DNA of 29,217 nt from a virus. The stretch's first letter is position 1. Every line of letters begins with the position of its first letter. The notes beneath the pieces are model-generated. The model was given only the letters and a program-made list of their open reading frames with translations, searched no databases and had not been told where the DNA came from. The stretch is from IMG/VR virus record IMGVR_UViG_3300035698_017425, positions 1 to 29,217 of that record, one strand, 5' to 3'. A program made the translations under genes and the position numbers. Positions 22,647 through 28,736 of the stretch are shown here, piece by piece.

Positions 22647-22826
22647 TTAAAACCTCCTCGGTCGAGACGTGACGGGTTTAGTTTTGTGTTCTGATCTATT
22701 GGTTCTTGCAATCCAATCTCCTAAGATAGACCTAAGTACGTGGCTCAACGTCCAACTGTTTTGTTTGGCGTACGATTGAAGGTAGGCCTTCATTTCCTCG
22801 TCGCATTCCAATATGATTTTGACCAT
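22647..22826 (-). CDS. Small ribbon-helix-helix-type protein
   Basis: A 59-residue product read from ATG at 22826 to TAA at 22647-22649, whose last codons contain the AGGAGG ribosome site of the ERF gene. The N-terminus VKIILECDEEMKAYLQSYA followed by SWTLSHVLRSILGDWI fits the strand-helix-helix arrangement of RHH (Arc/CopG-like) DNA-binding proteins. The C-terminus is basic and polar. It is first in the leftward operon, just 38 bases from the divergent endolysin start, where it could bind as a dimer to control both directions. AGGA lies 10 bases upstream. It was found by reading the reverse strand; it is a short gene and the fold call is from pattern only. Confidence 0.65.
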   Translation of the reverse strand: MVKIILECDEEMKAYLQSYAKQNSWTLSHVLRSILGDWIARTNRSEHKTKPVTSRPRRF

Positions 22827-22846
22827 TATGTATATATCCTTATAAA
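22819..22846 (+). promoter_or_regulatory. Sigma-70-like promoter for the endolysin
   Basis: TTGACC at 22819-22824 and TATAAA at 22841-22846 have a 16-base spacer and precede the endolysin ATG (22865) by 18 bases from the -10 end, leaving a short leader with GGGG as the ribosome site. The match to the bacterial housekeeping consensus is good (5 of 6 at each box). It lies over the start of the divergent RHH gene. Confidence 0.62.
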
Positions 22847-22864
22847 CATTTACTTGGGGTCTTT

Positions 22865-23257
22865 ATGTACCGATTCTCAGAAAAAAGCAACTCCAAACTC
22901 CTCACCTGTGACGAGCGTTTGCAAACCATTTTCAGGAAGGTCCTTACCCTAGTAGACTGTACAATATTAGAGGGTTACAGAGACGAGTCAGCTCAAGAAG
23001 ACTACTTCCGCAGGGGGTTTTCCAAGCTCCGATATCCGGAATCCCGCCACAACGTAAGCCCGTCTCGTGCGGTCGACGCTGCCCCGTATCCTATCGATTG
23101 GGAAGACCACTCTAGGTTCTATTTTTTCGCTGGGGTTGTGCATTCCGTAGCGCTTGCCCAGGGCGTGCGGTTACGTTTCGGCGGAGACTGGGACCAGGAT
23201 GGCTCGACGAGAGATGAAACTTTTTTCGACCTAGTCCACTACGAACTAGTAGACTAG
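22865..23257 (+). CDS. Endolysin, M15-family L-Ala-D-Glu-type peptidase
   Basis: A 130-residue enzyme that should cut peptide bridges of peptidoglycan. It matches the M15C phage pattern: ILEGYRDESAQ, SRHNVSPSRAVDAAPYPIDW, RFYFFAGVV, GVRLRFGGDWDQDG and DLVHYEL. Predicted zinc ligands are H62, D71 and H125, with D122 the acidic residue three before the last His as in T5-type endolysins. There is no signal peptide or wall-binding domain, so a holin must release it. It is a lone rightward gene between two leftward operons, with its own promoter, and its stop codon overlaps that of the opposing gene at 23254 (CTAG). Confidence 0.9.
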   Translation: MYRFSEKSNSKLLTCDERLQTIFRKVLTLVDCTILEGYRDESAQEDYFRRGFSKLRYPESRHNVSPSRAVDAAPYPIDWEDHSRFYFFAGVVHSVALAQGVRLRFGGDWDQDGSTRDETFFDLVHYELVD

Positions 23258-23496
23258 TTAGGGTTGACACCCCTATCTGGAATTACGATACTGGGAGGCC
23301 TTTCGACTGTGGGGGGACCTTCCAGTATCCTTCTCAGTCTCATCATGAACTCGTTAATGGCCGACGTCATTTGAGGGCTTACCTTAGACTTCGACTGGTT
23401 CATGACGTTGTAGAAACCCGTAATGGCGTGCGCTAAGAATTGAGCCTCGTTTTCACTGACAGCTACCATGTAGTGTGTTAGGTTTTTCCCGCTCAC
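23254..23496 (-). CDS. Small helical protein, function unknown (operon end)
   Basis: An 80-residue product from GTG at 23496, with GGAGG 9 bases upstream, lying inside the end of the preceding gene in another frame. The first 60 residues are helical (AVSENEAQFLAHAITGFYNV, INEFMMRLRRILEG), the tail is Pro-rich (GPPTVERPPSIVIP). No membrane helix. It is the last of four overlapping leftward genes. An ATG nine codons on is possible but lacks a ribosome site. Role unknown. Confidence 0.6.
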   Translation of the reverse strand: MSGKNLTHYMVAVSENEAQFLAHAITGFYNVMNQSKSKVSPQMTSAINEFMMRLRRILEGPPTVERPPSIVIPDRGVNPN

Positions 23497-23644
23497 TCAA
23501 AAATCCCTCCATTAGCTCGTCGAGGCGTGCTCCGAGCTCGATTTGAAACAACCTGGCTTCGCGTAACGTTTGCGTTACCTGCTTTGAATGTTCGAAACAA
23601 AACTCTAGGAACCGGTAGATTTCGTCGACGTCCTTAGGACTCAA
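23453..23644 (-). CDS. Small helical protein, TTG start, function unknown
   Basis: A 63-residue product. The frame is open further upstream (to 23851), but that part overlaps the preceding gene and looks like a shadow; TTG at 23644 has AGGA 6 bases upstream and gives an 11-base overlap with the previous stop. The sequence SPKDVDEIYRFLEFCFEHS and LFQIELGARLDELMEGFLSE is amphipathic helical and acidic. It is likely a helical-bundle protein acting with its neighbours. No family is recognised. Confidence 0.58.
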   Translation of the reverse strand: MSPKDVDEIYRFLEFCFEHSKQVTQTLREARLFQIELGARLDELMEGFLSEREKPNTLHGSCQ

Positions 23645-24053
23645 GCTCTGTCCTTCGTTTTTCAATAGCACGCAAAACTGTCGACCGAGATTCGTGTGAG
23701 GCGAGGTAGGCCAAGGCCTCCAGGTCTTTGATCCCGGAAACAAACTCCGCTGCATCTTTTGCGCGGAGCGTGAGAACTTCTTGGAGTTCAAGCGTAGGCT
23801 CCTCAGGCAAAGTTGGCTCGGACGCCAAAGCGGAGCTGGCGAAAATACCAAACAAGGTGAGCATCACTTCTTTATGGTAGTCGGTTTCAGCACTATTAAA
23901 AACTTTGTCGTCCACTACCATACTCGTCAAACCGCCGATGTAGCTTAGTTGCAACAAGGTGTGCCCCGACTTCGAGCGCACGACGCTTAGCTTCGGCAAC
24001 ATGTCTTCGAGATGGGCAAGGTGGTGGCGTTCTCTCTGCGTTAGCTTCAGCAT
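23634..24053 (-). CDS. Unknown protein overlapping the RHH gene
   Basis: A 139-residue product from ATG 24053 with GAGG 9 bases upstream; it overlaps the RHH gene by 158 bases in another frame. The N-terminal third (LTQRERHHLAHLEDMLPKLS, then HTLLQLSYIGG) is helix-strand; the middle is Glu/Pro/Leu-rich (EPTLPEEPTLELQEVL); the end is helical (LEALAYLASHESRSTVLRAI). An internal ATG at 24002 would shorten the overlap but has no ribosome site. It could be an early protein against host defences or a regulator, but no domain is recognised. Confidence 0.6.
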   Translation of the reverse strand: MLKLTQRERHHLAHLEDMLPKLSVVRSKSGHTLLQLSYIGGLTSMVVDDKVFNSAETDYHKEVMLTLFGIFASSALASEPTLPEEPTLELQEVLTLRAKDAAEFVSGIKDLEALAYLASHESRSTVLRAIEKRRTELES

Positions 24054-24198
24054 CGTCTTGTCCCTCTAGGTGGTGATCTACCAAAATACGAACATACTGC
24101 GAGACATTCAAACCAAGCTTGATGGCTTCGCACTCCAAGATTGCGTCGACTTCTGGTGTAAACCGCACGTACCTAGGGTTACAAAGCTTTCGTCTCAT
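23896..24198 (-). CDS. Ribbon-helix-helix regulator candidate
   Basis: A 100-residue product whose first ~50 residues fit an RHH DNA-binding domain: strand RYVRFTPEVDAILECEAIKL then GLNVSQYVRILVDHHL, the usual strand-helix-turn-helix with N-S-Q at the second helix start. The remaining half (PPPCPSRRHVAEAKRRALEV onward) is basic and overlaps the next gene in another frame, so it may be less constrained. It is first in a leftward operon and diverges from the primase gene across 73 bases that contain a perfect 16-bp palindrome, the likely operator. It probably represses its own and the replication promoter. The ribosome site is weak (AAGG 13 bases upstream). Confidence 0.72.
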   Translation of the reverse strand: MRRKLCNPRYVRFTPEVDAILECEAIKLGLNVSQYVRILVDHHLEGQDDAEANAERTPPPCPSRRHVAEAKRRALEVGAHLVATKLHRRFDEYGSGRQSF

Positions 24199-24229
24199 AA
24201 GTAGTTGCTACCTTCTTGTTTACTCGGCA

Positions 24230-24245
24230 AATTGTCATGACAATT
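24230..24245. promoter_or_regulatory. 16-bp perfect palindrome, operator candidate
   Basis: AATTGTCATGACAATT reads identically on both strands. It lies 31 bases outside the RHH gene start and 26 bases before the primase start. It contains TTGTCA on both strands, a fair -35-like box, so a bound dimer pair would cover divergent promoters. A TATTTT at 24253-24258 is a possible rightward -10. Operator function is inferred from symmetry and place. Confidence 0.68.
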
Positions 24246-24271
24246 ATTACGATATTTTAGGGCTCCTAGCA

Positions 24272-25069
24272 ATGCTTAGTTATCATCCCAAACACTTTCG
24301 AGGTGCGGTTGCCAAAGACTTTACGTCGGAATTTGTTAGCGTTCCAGACGACCTCGATTTGTGGCGGGTGTCCAAATGCGTGCGAAGGTTCGTGTGGTCT
24401 CCCTGTGTTTGGAAAGGCGGTTACAGATCGCAAAAACATTTTATGGCAGCCAACCTTTGCGCTCTCGACTTTGACGACGGCAGGATGAGCCTCCAAGAAG
24501 CTATCCGGACATTCTGTGACCGGACGCACATTATCGGCACAACCAAATCTCATCAGCAGCCAAAATCAGACCAGCCCGCCTGCGACCGGTTTCGGGTTAT
24601 CCTAAAGTTCAATCAGCCCATTAAGGATCTTCGCACCTACCGCTACAACATGCTCAAGATGACCGCACGCTACCCCGTCGATAGGGCGTGCAAGGATGGG
24701 GCTCGGTTGTTTTTTCCTTGCCAGAAAATTGTTTCCGTATCCGACGAGCCAGGCGACTACCTTGAGGATGTTCTAGACCCCCCGGATTCGTTCGAATACC
24801 GAGATCCCGAGCGCATGAGGCAGTGGCGTGAGTTTGGCGGAATACCGAACAAGGTTAAGATCGTGCTAGCCTCGCCAGTACCGCCAGGAAGGCGTAACAC
24901 CACGGCTTACGGGGTGGCGAAGGATTTGCGTTTTGCCGGTTTTGATGGCAACAGGATTATCTCAATTATCACTGACTCGGGCGCGATAAGCCTGAGTCCT
25001 CGCGAACTACAGGCCACCGTAGCTAGTGCTGTGAAGGCCGCCGACCAGGAGATACCGCTAGATGACTGA
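24272..25069 (+). CDS. PrimPol-type primase (archaeo-eukaryotic primase superfamily)
   Basis: A 265-residue protein read from ATG 24272. The catalytic core of the archaeo-eukaryotic primase fold is visible: motif I LCALDFDDG with D66 and D68, motif II GTTKSHQ with S93 and H94, motif III CDRFRVILKF with D105, followed by ACKDGARLFFPC. It would lay RNA or DNA primers on single strands and may extend them. The last 60 residues are helical. The frame is open upstream to 24119 but ATG 24272 gives a sensible leader after the operator; its ribosome site is weak (AGGG). It overlaps the helicase gene by 8 bases, so the two are probably made as a pair replacing the single primase-helicase of other phages. 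Confidence 0.85.
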   Translation: MLSYHPKHFRGAVAKDFTSEFVSVPDDLDLWRVSKCVRRFVWSPCVWKGGYRSQKHFMAANLCALDFDDGRMSLQEAIRTFCDRTHIIGTTKSHQQPKSDQPACDRFRVILKFNQPIKDLRTYRYNMLKMTARYPVDRACKDGARLFFPCQKIVSVSDEPGDYLEDVLDPPDSFEYRDPERMRQWREFGGIPNKVKIVLASPVPPGRRNTTAYGVAKDLRFAGFDGNRIISIITDSGAISLSPRELQATVASAVKAADQEIPLDD

Positions 25070-26447
25070 TCCAAAGGAACCTAACGAGCCCGGCGACCCC
25101 GCCGACAAAGCATCGAAACCCGACAAAGATAAGGATAACGTCCGACAACTGCAAGAAAAAAAACATGAACTACGCACCCGTGATAAAAAACCTCCCTTAG
25201 TCGACGTCTACCGTTGGATGCAAGACGCCATCAACCAAGACAAGTACTCGTCATTGCCACCTTTAAAAGAACGCTTTGTCGTCTACCAAGACGACGCCGG
25301 ACACCGGTTTCTTGGCCAAGTCAGCCCCGACGAGGTCTGTAGGATCGTGCCGATCGAACGCCTGGCGACTGCCATCCACCAGTACATCCGAAAAACCGCT
25401 AAGACCTGCGAGTCGGATCTTTTTAAATGGGATACCCGCCAGGTCTTAAACTGCGCCAAGTTGTGGGTTGAGGAAGCCGATGCGGTAAAAGAACCTGCCC
25501 AAGTGCGGTTTCGCAACCAACCAGGTCTAACGTTTGCTCGCCTGCCGTGGGACTACGCACCGAATAAGCTTAAGCCATGTCCGACATTTGACGAGCTATT
25601 TGGGAGAATGACCAACGCACAAGCCGCCATGGATTGGATTGGGAGTTTGTTTGTACCGGATAGCTACCGCCAGCAGTATCTTTTTTTGCAAGGCGATGGC
25701 CAAGACGGCAAAGGTTCCTTGTGCCAGTTTCTTTACCGGTGCTTTGGCAACGCTGCAACTTACCTCGATAGCCCGGTCGACACAAAGGGCAGGCCGATCA
25801 GCACCCACTGGTCGTCTCATCTACTTGGTGTTCGACTTGGGATATTCGACGACCTGGGAGTTGCCAACTTGCCGAGTTCTGATTTTTTCAAGCGCATCTC
25901 CGGTGCTGAGCATATTACCGTAAACCCCAAATTCCAGAAGGCCTACACAGCCAGGTGCTTTGCAAAGTTTCTGATGACGTCAAACTTCCTGCCTCTGATC
26001 GACTCCTCGGTCGCTGATATGCGCAGGATCATCTTGTGCGAAATGGAACGACCGGAGAAGGTCTTGGACCCCCAGGGCTACCCGGCACGCCTGTGGGTTG
26101 AAGGCGGGGACTTCTTGTCTCGGTGCATCGAAAGCTACCGCAGCCTGTATCCCAATAACGAACCCGTAAAGGCAGATATGATGGACGTTACCGCACTAGC
26201 TGAGGAAAAAGATACGAAGTGGGAGATTTTGCTCGGTGAGCACTTTAAGCTAGAACGCGAGCTATCGATGCCTGCCCAGGAGTTTCTTGCTCAAATGACA
26301 CGCTGGGGGTATAGCGGCTTCGAGATTGGCGAGTTCAAGAGGTTTCTCAAACGAAGCTACGACATCAAATGCACTCGAAGGCGCGACGGTGGCCGCAAAA
26401 GATATTACGAAAACATCGCGCTACTAAGTCCAACTGACATGGTTTAG
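25062..26447 (+). CDS. D5-like superfamily 3 replicative helicase
   Basis: A 461-residue protein. A charged Lys/Asp/Pro-rich linker (residues 1-45) precedes a helical domain (about 45-180) and an SF3 ATPase: Walker A GDGQDGKGS at 211-219, Walker B LGIFDDLG with D263 and D264, sensor motif KFLMTSN (N308) and an arginine finger region ADMRRIIL (R321/R322). This is the P4/D5 type that forms a hexamer and unwinds at an origin. The C-terminal 80 residues (RRDGGRKRYYE near the end) look like a winged-helix DNA-binding domain. AGGAG lies 10 bases before ATG 25062. The adjacent repeat-rich gap at 26448 could be its origin. Confidence 0.88.
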   Translation: MTDPKEPNEPGDPADKASKPDKDKDNVRQLQEKKHELRTRDKKPPLVDVYRWMQDAINQDKYSSLPPLKERFVVYQDDAGHRFLGQVSPDEVCRIVPIERLATAIHQYIRKTAKTCESDLFKWDTRQVLNCAKLWVEEADAVKEPAQVRFRNQPGLTFARLPWDYAPNKLKPCPTFDELFGRMTNAQAAMDWIGSLFVPDSYRQQYLFLQGDGQDGKGSLCQFLYRCFGNAATYLDSPVDTKGRPISTHWSSHLLGVRLGIFDDLGVANLPSSDFFKRISGAEHITVNPKFQKAYTARCFAKFLMTSNFLPLIDSSVADMRRIILCEMERPEKVLDPQGYPARLWVEGGDFLSRCIESYRSLYPNNEPVKADMMDVTALAEEKDTKWEILLGEHFKLERELSMPAQEFLAQMTRWGYSGFEIGEFKRFLKRSYDIKCTRRRDGGRKRYYENIALLSPTDMV

Positions 26448-26469
26448 CAGCTCATAGGCTTGCTTTTGT

Positions 26470-26503
26470 CCCGGGGTGGGGCCCTGGGTGGACCCTGGGT
26501 GAA
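26470..26503 (+). repeat. Tandem CCC-GGGTG repeats
   Basis: CCCTGGGTGGA (26482-26492) is followed directly by CCCTGGGTGAA (26493-26503), and the preceding CCCGGGGTGGGG (26470-26481) is a diverged third unit; a CCC follows. Unit length is 11-12 bases, close to one helical turn. It begins 22 bases after the helicase stop. Iteron-like arrangement suggests a protein-binding array. Confidence 0.65.
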
Positions 26504-26551
26504 CCCACCTAAACTCCCCCTTGAGGGCACCCGCCACCACCGAAAAAGCAG

Positions 26552-26591
26552 ACCCCCCTGCCTATCTTTTGGGCACGCGGGGTTTTTTTTT
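26552..26591 (+). terminator. Rho-independent terminator after the replication genes
   Basis: ACCCC (26552-26556) pairs with GGGGT (26579-26583) and TGCC (26559-26562) with GGCA (26572-26575), separated by a small internal loop, followed by nine T residues ending at 26591. It lies about 105 bases beyond the helicase stop and should end the primase-helicase transcript. Confidence 0.78.
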
Positions 26592-26610
26592 GCCCGCAAA
26601 TAACGATGTA

Positions 26611-26640
26611 CCCCGGGTCATCCTAGGTCACCCCGGGACA
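26611..26640 (+). repeat. Three 10-bp repeats CCCCGGGTCA-type
   Basis: CCCCGGGTCA (26611-26620), TCCTAGGTCA (26621-26630) and CCCCGGGACA (26631-26640) follow head to tail with an exact 10-base period and palindromic cores CCCGGG and CCTAGG. An inverted CCGGGGT follows at 26645-26651. The one-turn spacing would put bound proteins on one face of the helix. Confidence 0.7.
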
Positions 26641-26936
26641 AGTACCGGGGTTCGAAAATTTATAACTCCCTAAAATCCTTTCACTTACATCTTCTGACCC
26701 TTACTGATCCACAGTGAATCAATATAAATAAGTAGAAAATAGAAATAAGAAAGAAGAAGAGAGATAGAGAACCTAAATATAAATATATAAAAAAAGAGGG
26801 GACCCCGGGCACCGTGGACCACTTCTCGAGACTCGTTACTCCGGTGGAGCAAGCGGGTTATTTATGTTTGCTTCTTTATCCGATGTGCGGTACTTTCATG
26901 GATTGACGTTTCCAGACACAATATGAGACGTTCTAA

Positions 26937-27461
26937 ATGCAAACTCCCTTTAGTATCTTCGGCATCGATCCAGGTGCAACCTCCGGCGCATGGTGCGAAC
27001 TCCAGTGCGACTCTGAATCTCAAGTCATCGATACCGACTGGGATACCATGCCTCAGGCTTTGGTCTTAGCTGACAGGCTCGAAGCTTCCAGAGATAGCGC
27101 TACTCGGATGCACGTATACGTCGAGAAGGCTCAAACGATGCCCAACCAAGGCGGAGTATCAACCTTCCGGTATGGAACGCACTACGGGGAGATCACGGGC
27201 ATCCTCGTGGCCCTCAGGATCCCATACACACTGGTACACCCATCTACCTGGACTAAGGTCATGCACACAGGGTGCCGCATCACGGGCAAAGGCCGAGAAA
27301 ACGCCAAGGCTCGGTCACTGGAAGCGGCCAGGCAGATGTTTCCAGACAGGGACCTCCGAGCTTCCGACCGGAGCAGGAAACCCCACGACGGCCTCATCGA
27401 TGCGATGCTCATAGCCGAGTACGGGCGCAGGCACTACTTCATGCACCGGAGAGAAGCGTGA
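26937..27461 (+). CDS. RuvC-like Holliday junction resolvase
   Basis: A 174-residue protein with an RNase H-like fold as in RuvC: first strand FSIFGIDPGATSGAW with D11, second acidic residue E63 in VYVEKAQ, helix-turn with PSTWTKVMH, and a final helix HDGLIDAMLIAEY with H150, D151 and D155. These are the usual metal-binding positions. It would cut branched DNA produced by recombination and replication before packaging. The ribosome site is weak (GACG). Its stop overlaps the next gene (GTGA). Length is normal for phage resolvases. Confidence 0.88.
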   Translation: MQTPFSIFGIDPGATSGAWCELQCDSESQVIDTDWDTMPQALVLADRLEASRDSATRMHVYVEKAQTMPNQGGVSTFRYGTHYGEITGILVALRIPYTLVHPSTWTKVMHTGCRITGKGRENAKARSLEAARQMFPDRDLRASDRSRKPHDGLIDAMLIAEYGRRHYFMHRREA

Positions 27462-27610
27462 TCTTGGACTACCTCGTACATGGATGCCTGGTGCTGTGGG
27501 TGGCCTACTGCTTGGCTACTTGTGAATCTAACTGGCATCAACCTCCGGAAGACTACGAATGGGAGGATGATATTGGGGAAGCGGGTGATTCCGACAAAAA
27601 TGGTAAGTGA
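27458..27610 (+). CDS. Short single-helix membrane protein
   Basis: A 50-residue product from GTG 27458 (GTGA overlap with the resolvase; GGAGA 6 bases upstream). The first 22 residues (LVHGCLVLWVAYCLATC) are an apolar, cysteine-containing helix; the tail is acidic (PPEDYEWEDDIGEAGDSD). The tail ends in the first unit of a 17-base tandem repeat. It is a small membrane protein of unknown role; lysis or early host takeover are possible. A longer frame upstream in this register overlaps the resolvase and is a shadow. Confidence 0.55.
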   Translation: MILDYLVHGCLVLWVAYCLATCESNWHQPPEDYEWEDDIGEAGDSDKNGK

Positions 27611-27627
27611 ACAAAAATGGTAAGTGA
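27594..27627 (+). repeat. 17-bp tandem duplication
   Basis: ACAAAAATGGTAAGTGA occurs twice head to tail (27594-27610 and 27611-27627). The first copy holds the last codons and TGA of the small membrane protein; the second is non-coding. Probably a recent slippage event. Confidence 0.93.
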
Positions 27628-27693
27628 ACAACTCTAACAATTATATAACTGCGTGTTTTACTTCAATAGTTTTAAAGGCGATTTTTAAGCGAT

Positions 27694-28116
27694 ATGGGTT
27701 ATGGCGTAAAAACTGGTGGTAGAGACTTTAAAAAAGGCCATGGTGGTAAAGGTCGACCTAAGGAAGATCCTGATCTAAGGGCTGCCAAGGCGATGACGAA
27801 GCTCGAGTTCGTGCGTCTGCTCGTTCAGTTTCTCGAGATGCCCTTATCCGAGCTTGAAGCGTTGCTTCACAAGGACACGGTGGGCGGTCGCAAGGTTCTA
27901 GAGGTGTGGGTGGGCAGGCTTTGTCTACTTGGGATCAAAGAGGGTGATTTTAAGAGGCTCGACTTCATGGCTGACCGTCTTTTTGGGAAGTCGAAGGGAT
28001 CGACTCCGCAAGTGGAGATGAACTTTACGGGTGTGCCACGCGACCAGATCATAGAGTTGTCTCGGCAGGCCATTGCATTTTTGGAGGAGGGCTCGAGCGA
28101 TGTGGTTGATGTTTGA
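27694..28116 (+). CDS. Terminase small subunit candidate
   Basis: A 140-residue protein. The N-terminal HGGKGRPKEDPDLRAA and helices KLEFVRLLVQFLEMPLSELE resemble phage small-terminase/DUF5681-like DNA-binding proteins, and RVCLLGIKEGD-like pattern here (RLCLLGIKEGDFKRLDFMADRLFG) is typical of their central helix before a flexible tail. The small subunit recognises the packaging site and feeds DNA to the large subunit. It precedes terL by about 1.1 kb if the map closes on itself. The start ATG has no strong ribosome site (AAGGCG too far), so it may use a different start. About 80 bases of A+T-rich non-coding DNA before it may hold a promoter. Confidence 0.68.
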   Translation: MGYGVKTGGRDFKKGHGGKGRPKEDPDLRAAKAMTKLEFVRLLVQFLEMPLSELEALLHKDTVGGRKVLEVWVGRLCLLGIKEGDFKRLDFMADRLFGKSKGSTPQVEMNFTGVPRDQIIELSRQAIAFLEEGSSDVVDV

Positions 28117-28261
28117 GGATGACTTGGTTTTGCAGCCTTGGTTCGAGCTCGTTCTGGTTTGCGGAGCTAGCGTAAATTTGATTCTGATTTTGGGTTTTGT
28201 TGTTTTGATGGCAGACCATTACCGCAACGTTCGAAGGGTGCGCAACCGTTTTGAGCCTTAA
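28100..28261 (+). CDS. Small single-helix membrane protein, second holin candidate
   Basis: A 53-residue product from ATG 28100 with GGAGGAGG about 9 bases upstream and a 17-base overlap with the terminase small-subunit candidate. One long apolar helix (ELVLVCGASVNLILILGFVV, about residues 16-37) is followed by a short basic tail (HYRNVRRVRNRF), the charge layout of a small inner-membrane protein with the tail inside. Alternatives are holin, antiholin or a membrane regulator. The next gene overlaps its end by 11 bases. Confidence 0.62.
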   Translation: MWLMFEDDLVLQPWFELVLVCGASVNLILILGFVVLMADHYRNVRRVRNRFEP

Positions 28262-28736
28262 CTATATACCAGCCGTTTGTCGCGGGTTCATGTCCGTAGA
28301 CGAGCCGTTTATTTACCATTCTTGGCTGAAGAGCTACCGAGGGACGTGGTCGGACGGTTCCAATCCGGTTCGGCACGTCGAGCGCGAGCTTTATTATAAG
28401 AACCAGGGCGCGCTTATTTCGGATCTTCTTGGACAGTCCGTGGTCCTTATGGCTGTGAACACAGAGGATACGGATCAGATATTCGGCTACATTTTGGGCT
28501 CGCCCATAGATAAGGGCGTGGCTATCCACTACCTGTTTGTCAAGCAGCCTTTCCGCAAGCTCGGCGTGGCGACCCTTCTCTACGGGGAGTTGCTTCGCGG
28601 TTTGAAGGCCGAGGGCTTGGACATTTACTCGACTCATTCGACCGGAATATTTCACGATGTTCTAGCTCCGAAGTTTGGGATAACCTACGACCCTTACATT
28701 CTGTGGAATCACAGGGAAGGTGTTGTTCGGGCATGA
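28251..28736 (+). CDS. GNAT-like acetyltransferase, larger form
   Basis: A 161-residue protein with GNAT features: N-terminal IPAVCRGFMSVDEPFIYHSW and LKSYRGTW, a central strand IFGYILGSPIDKGVAIHYLF, then motif A FVKQPFRKLGVATLL (R/K-x-L-G-V-A, the acetyl-CoA loop) and a helix. A closely similar layout (DEPFIYxSWLKSYR) recurs in phage GNAT proteins next to terminase genes. TTG at 28251 is taken as start because it keeps the N-terminal strand; ATG 28289 would cut into it. Stop overlaps the following ATG (ATGA). The substrate is unknown. Confidence 0.78.
   Translation: MSLNYIPAVCRGFMSVDEPFIYHSWLKSYRGTWSDGSNPVRHVERELYYKNQGALISDLLGQSVVLMAVNTEDTDQIFGYILGSPIDKGVAIHYLFVKQPFRKLGVATLLYGELLRGLKAEGLDIYSTHSTGIFHDVLAPKFGITYDPYILWNHREGVVRA

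Larger units (their letters stand above)
26470..26822. other. Candidate replication origin region
   Basis: The only long gene-free stretch (26448-26936) combines two sets of G+C-rich repeats (26470-26503 and 26611-26640), further CCGG-cored copies at 26645-26651 and 26803-26809, two odd palindromes GGGGACCCC (26798-26806) and GTGGACCAC (26814-26822), and a strongly A+T-rich, purine-biased tract (about 26652-26797) with AATATAAATA twice (26721-26730, 26776-26785). Repeats flanking an unwinding-prone tract next to the primase and SF3 helicase genes is the usual build of an origin. No experimental support; the terminator at 26552-26591 also lies inside. From 26823 to 26936 I see no clear gene or element beyond a TTGACG at about 26904. 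Confidence 0.55.

Noticed and set aside
22244-22711. Leftward open frame of 155 residues over the ERF gene
   Set aside because: It overlaps ERF and the small RHH gene in another register; the product is Arg/Pro-rich noise and both overlapped genes have family patterns.
25501-25509. AAGTGCGGT, identical to the Haemophilus DNA uptake word
   Set aside because: Only one exact 9-mer was seen; most copies of the enriched heptamer are preceded by C or G, so the uptake signal of Pasteurellaceae is not supported.
26904-26925. TTGACG with a TATGAG downstream as promoter of the resolvase gene
   Set aside because: The spacer is about 13 bases, too short for a standard sigma-70 promoter; no better pair was seen.
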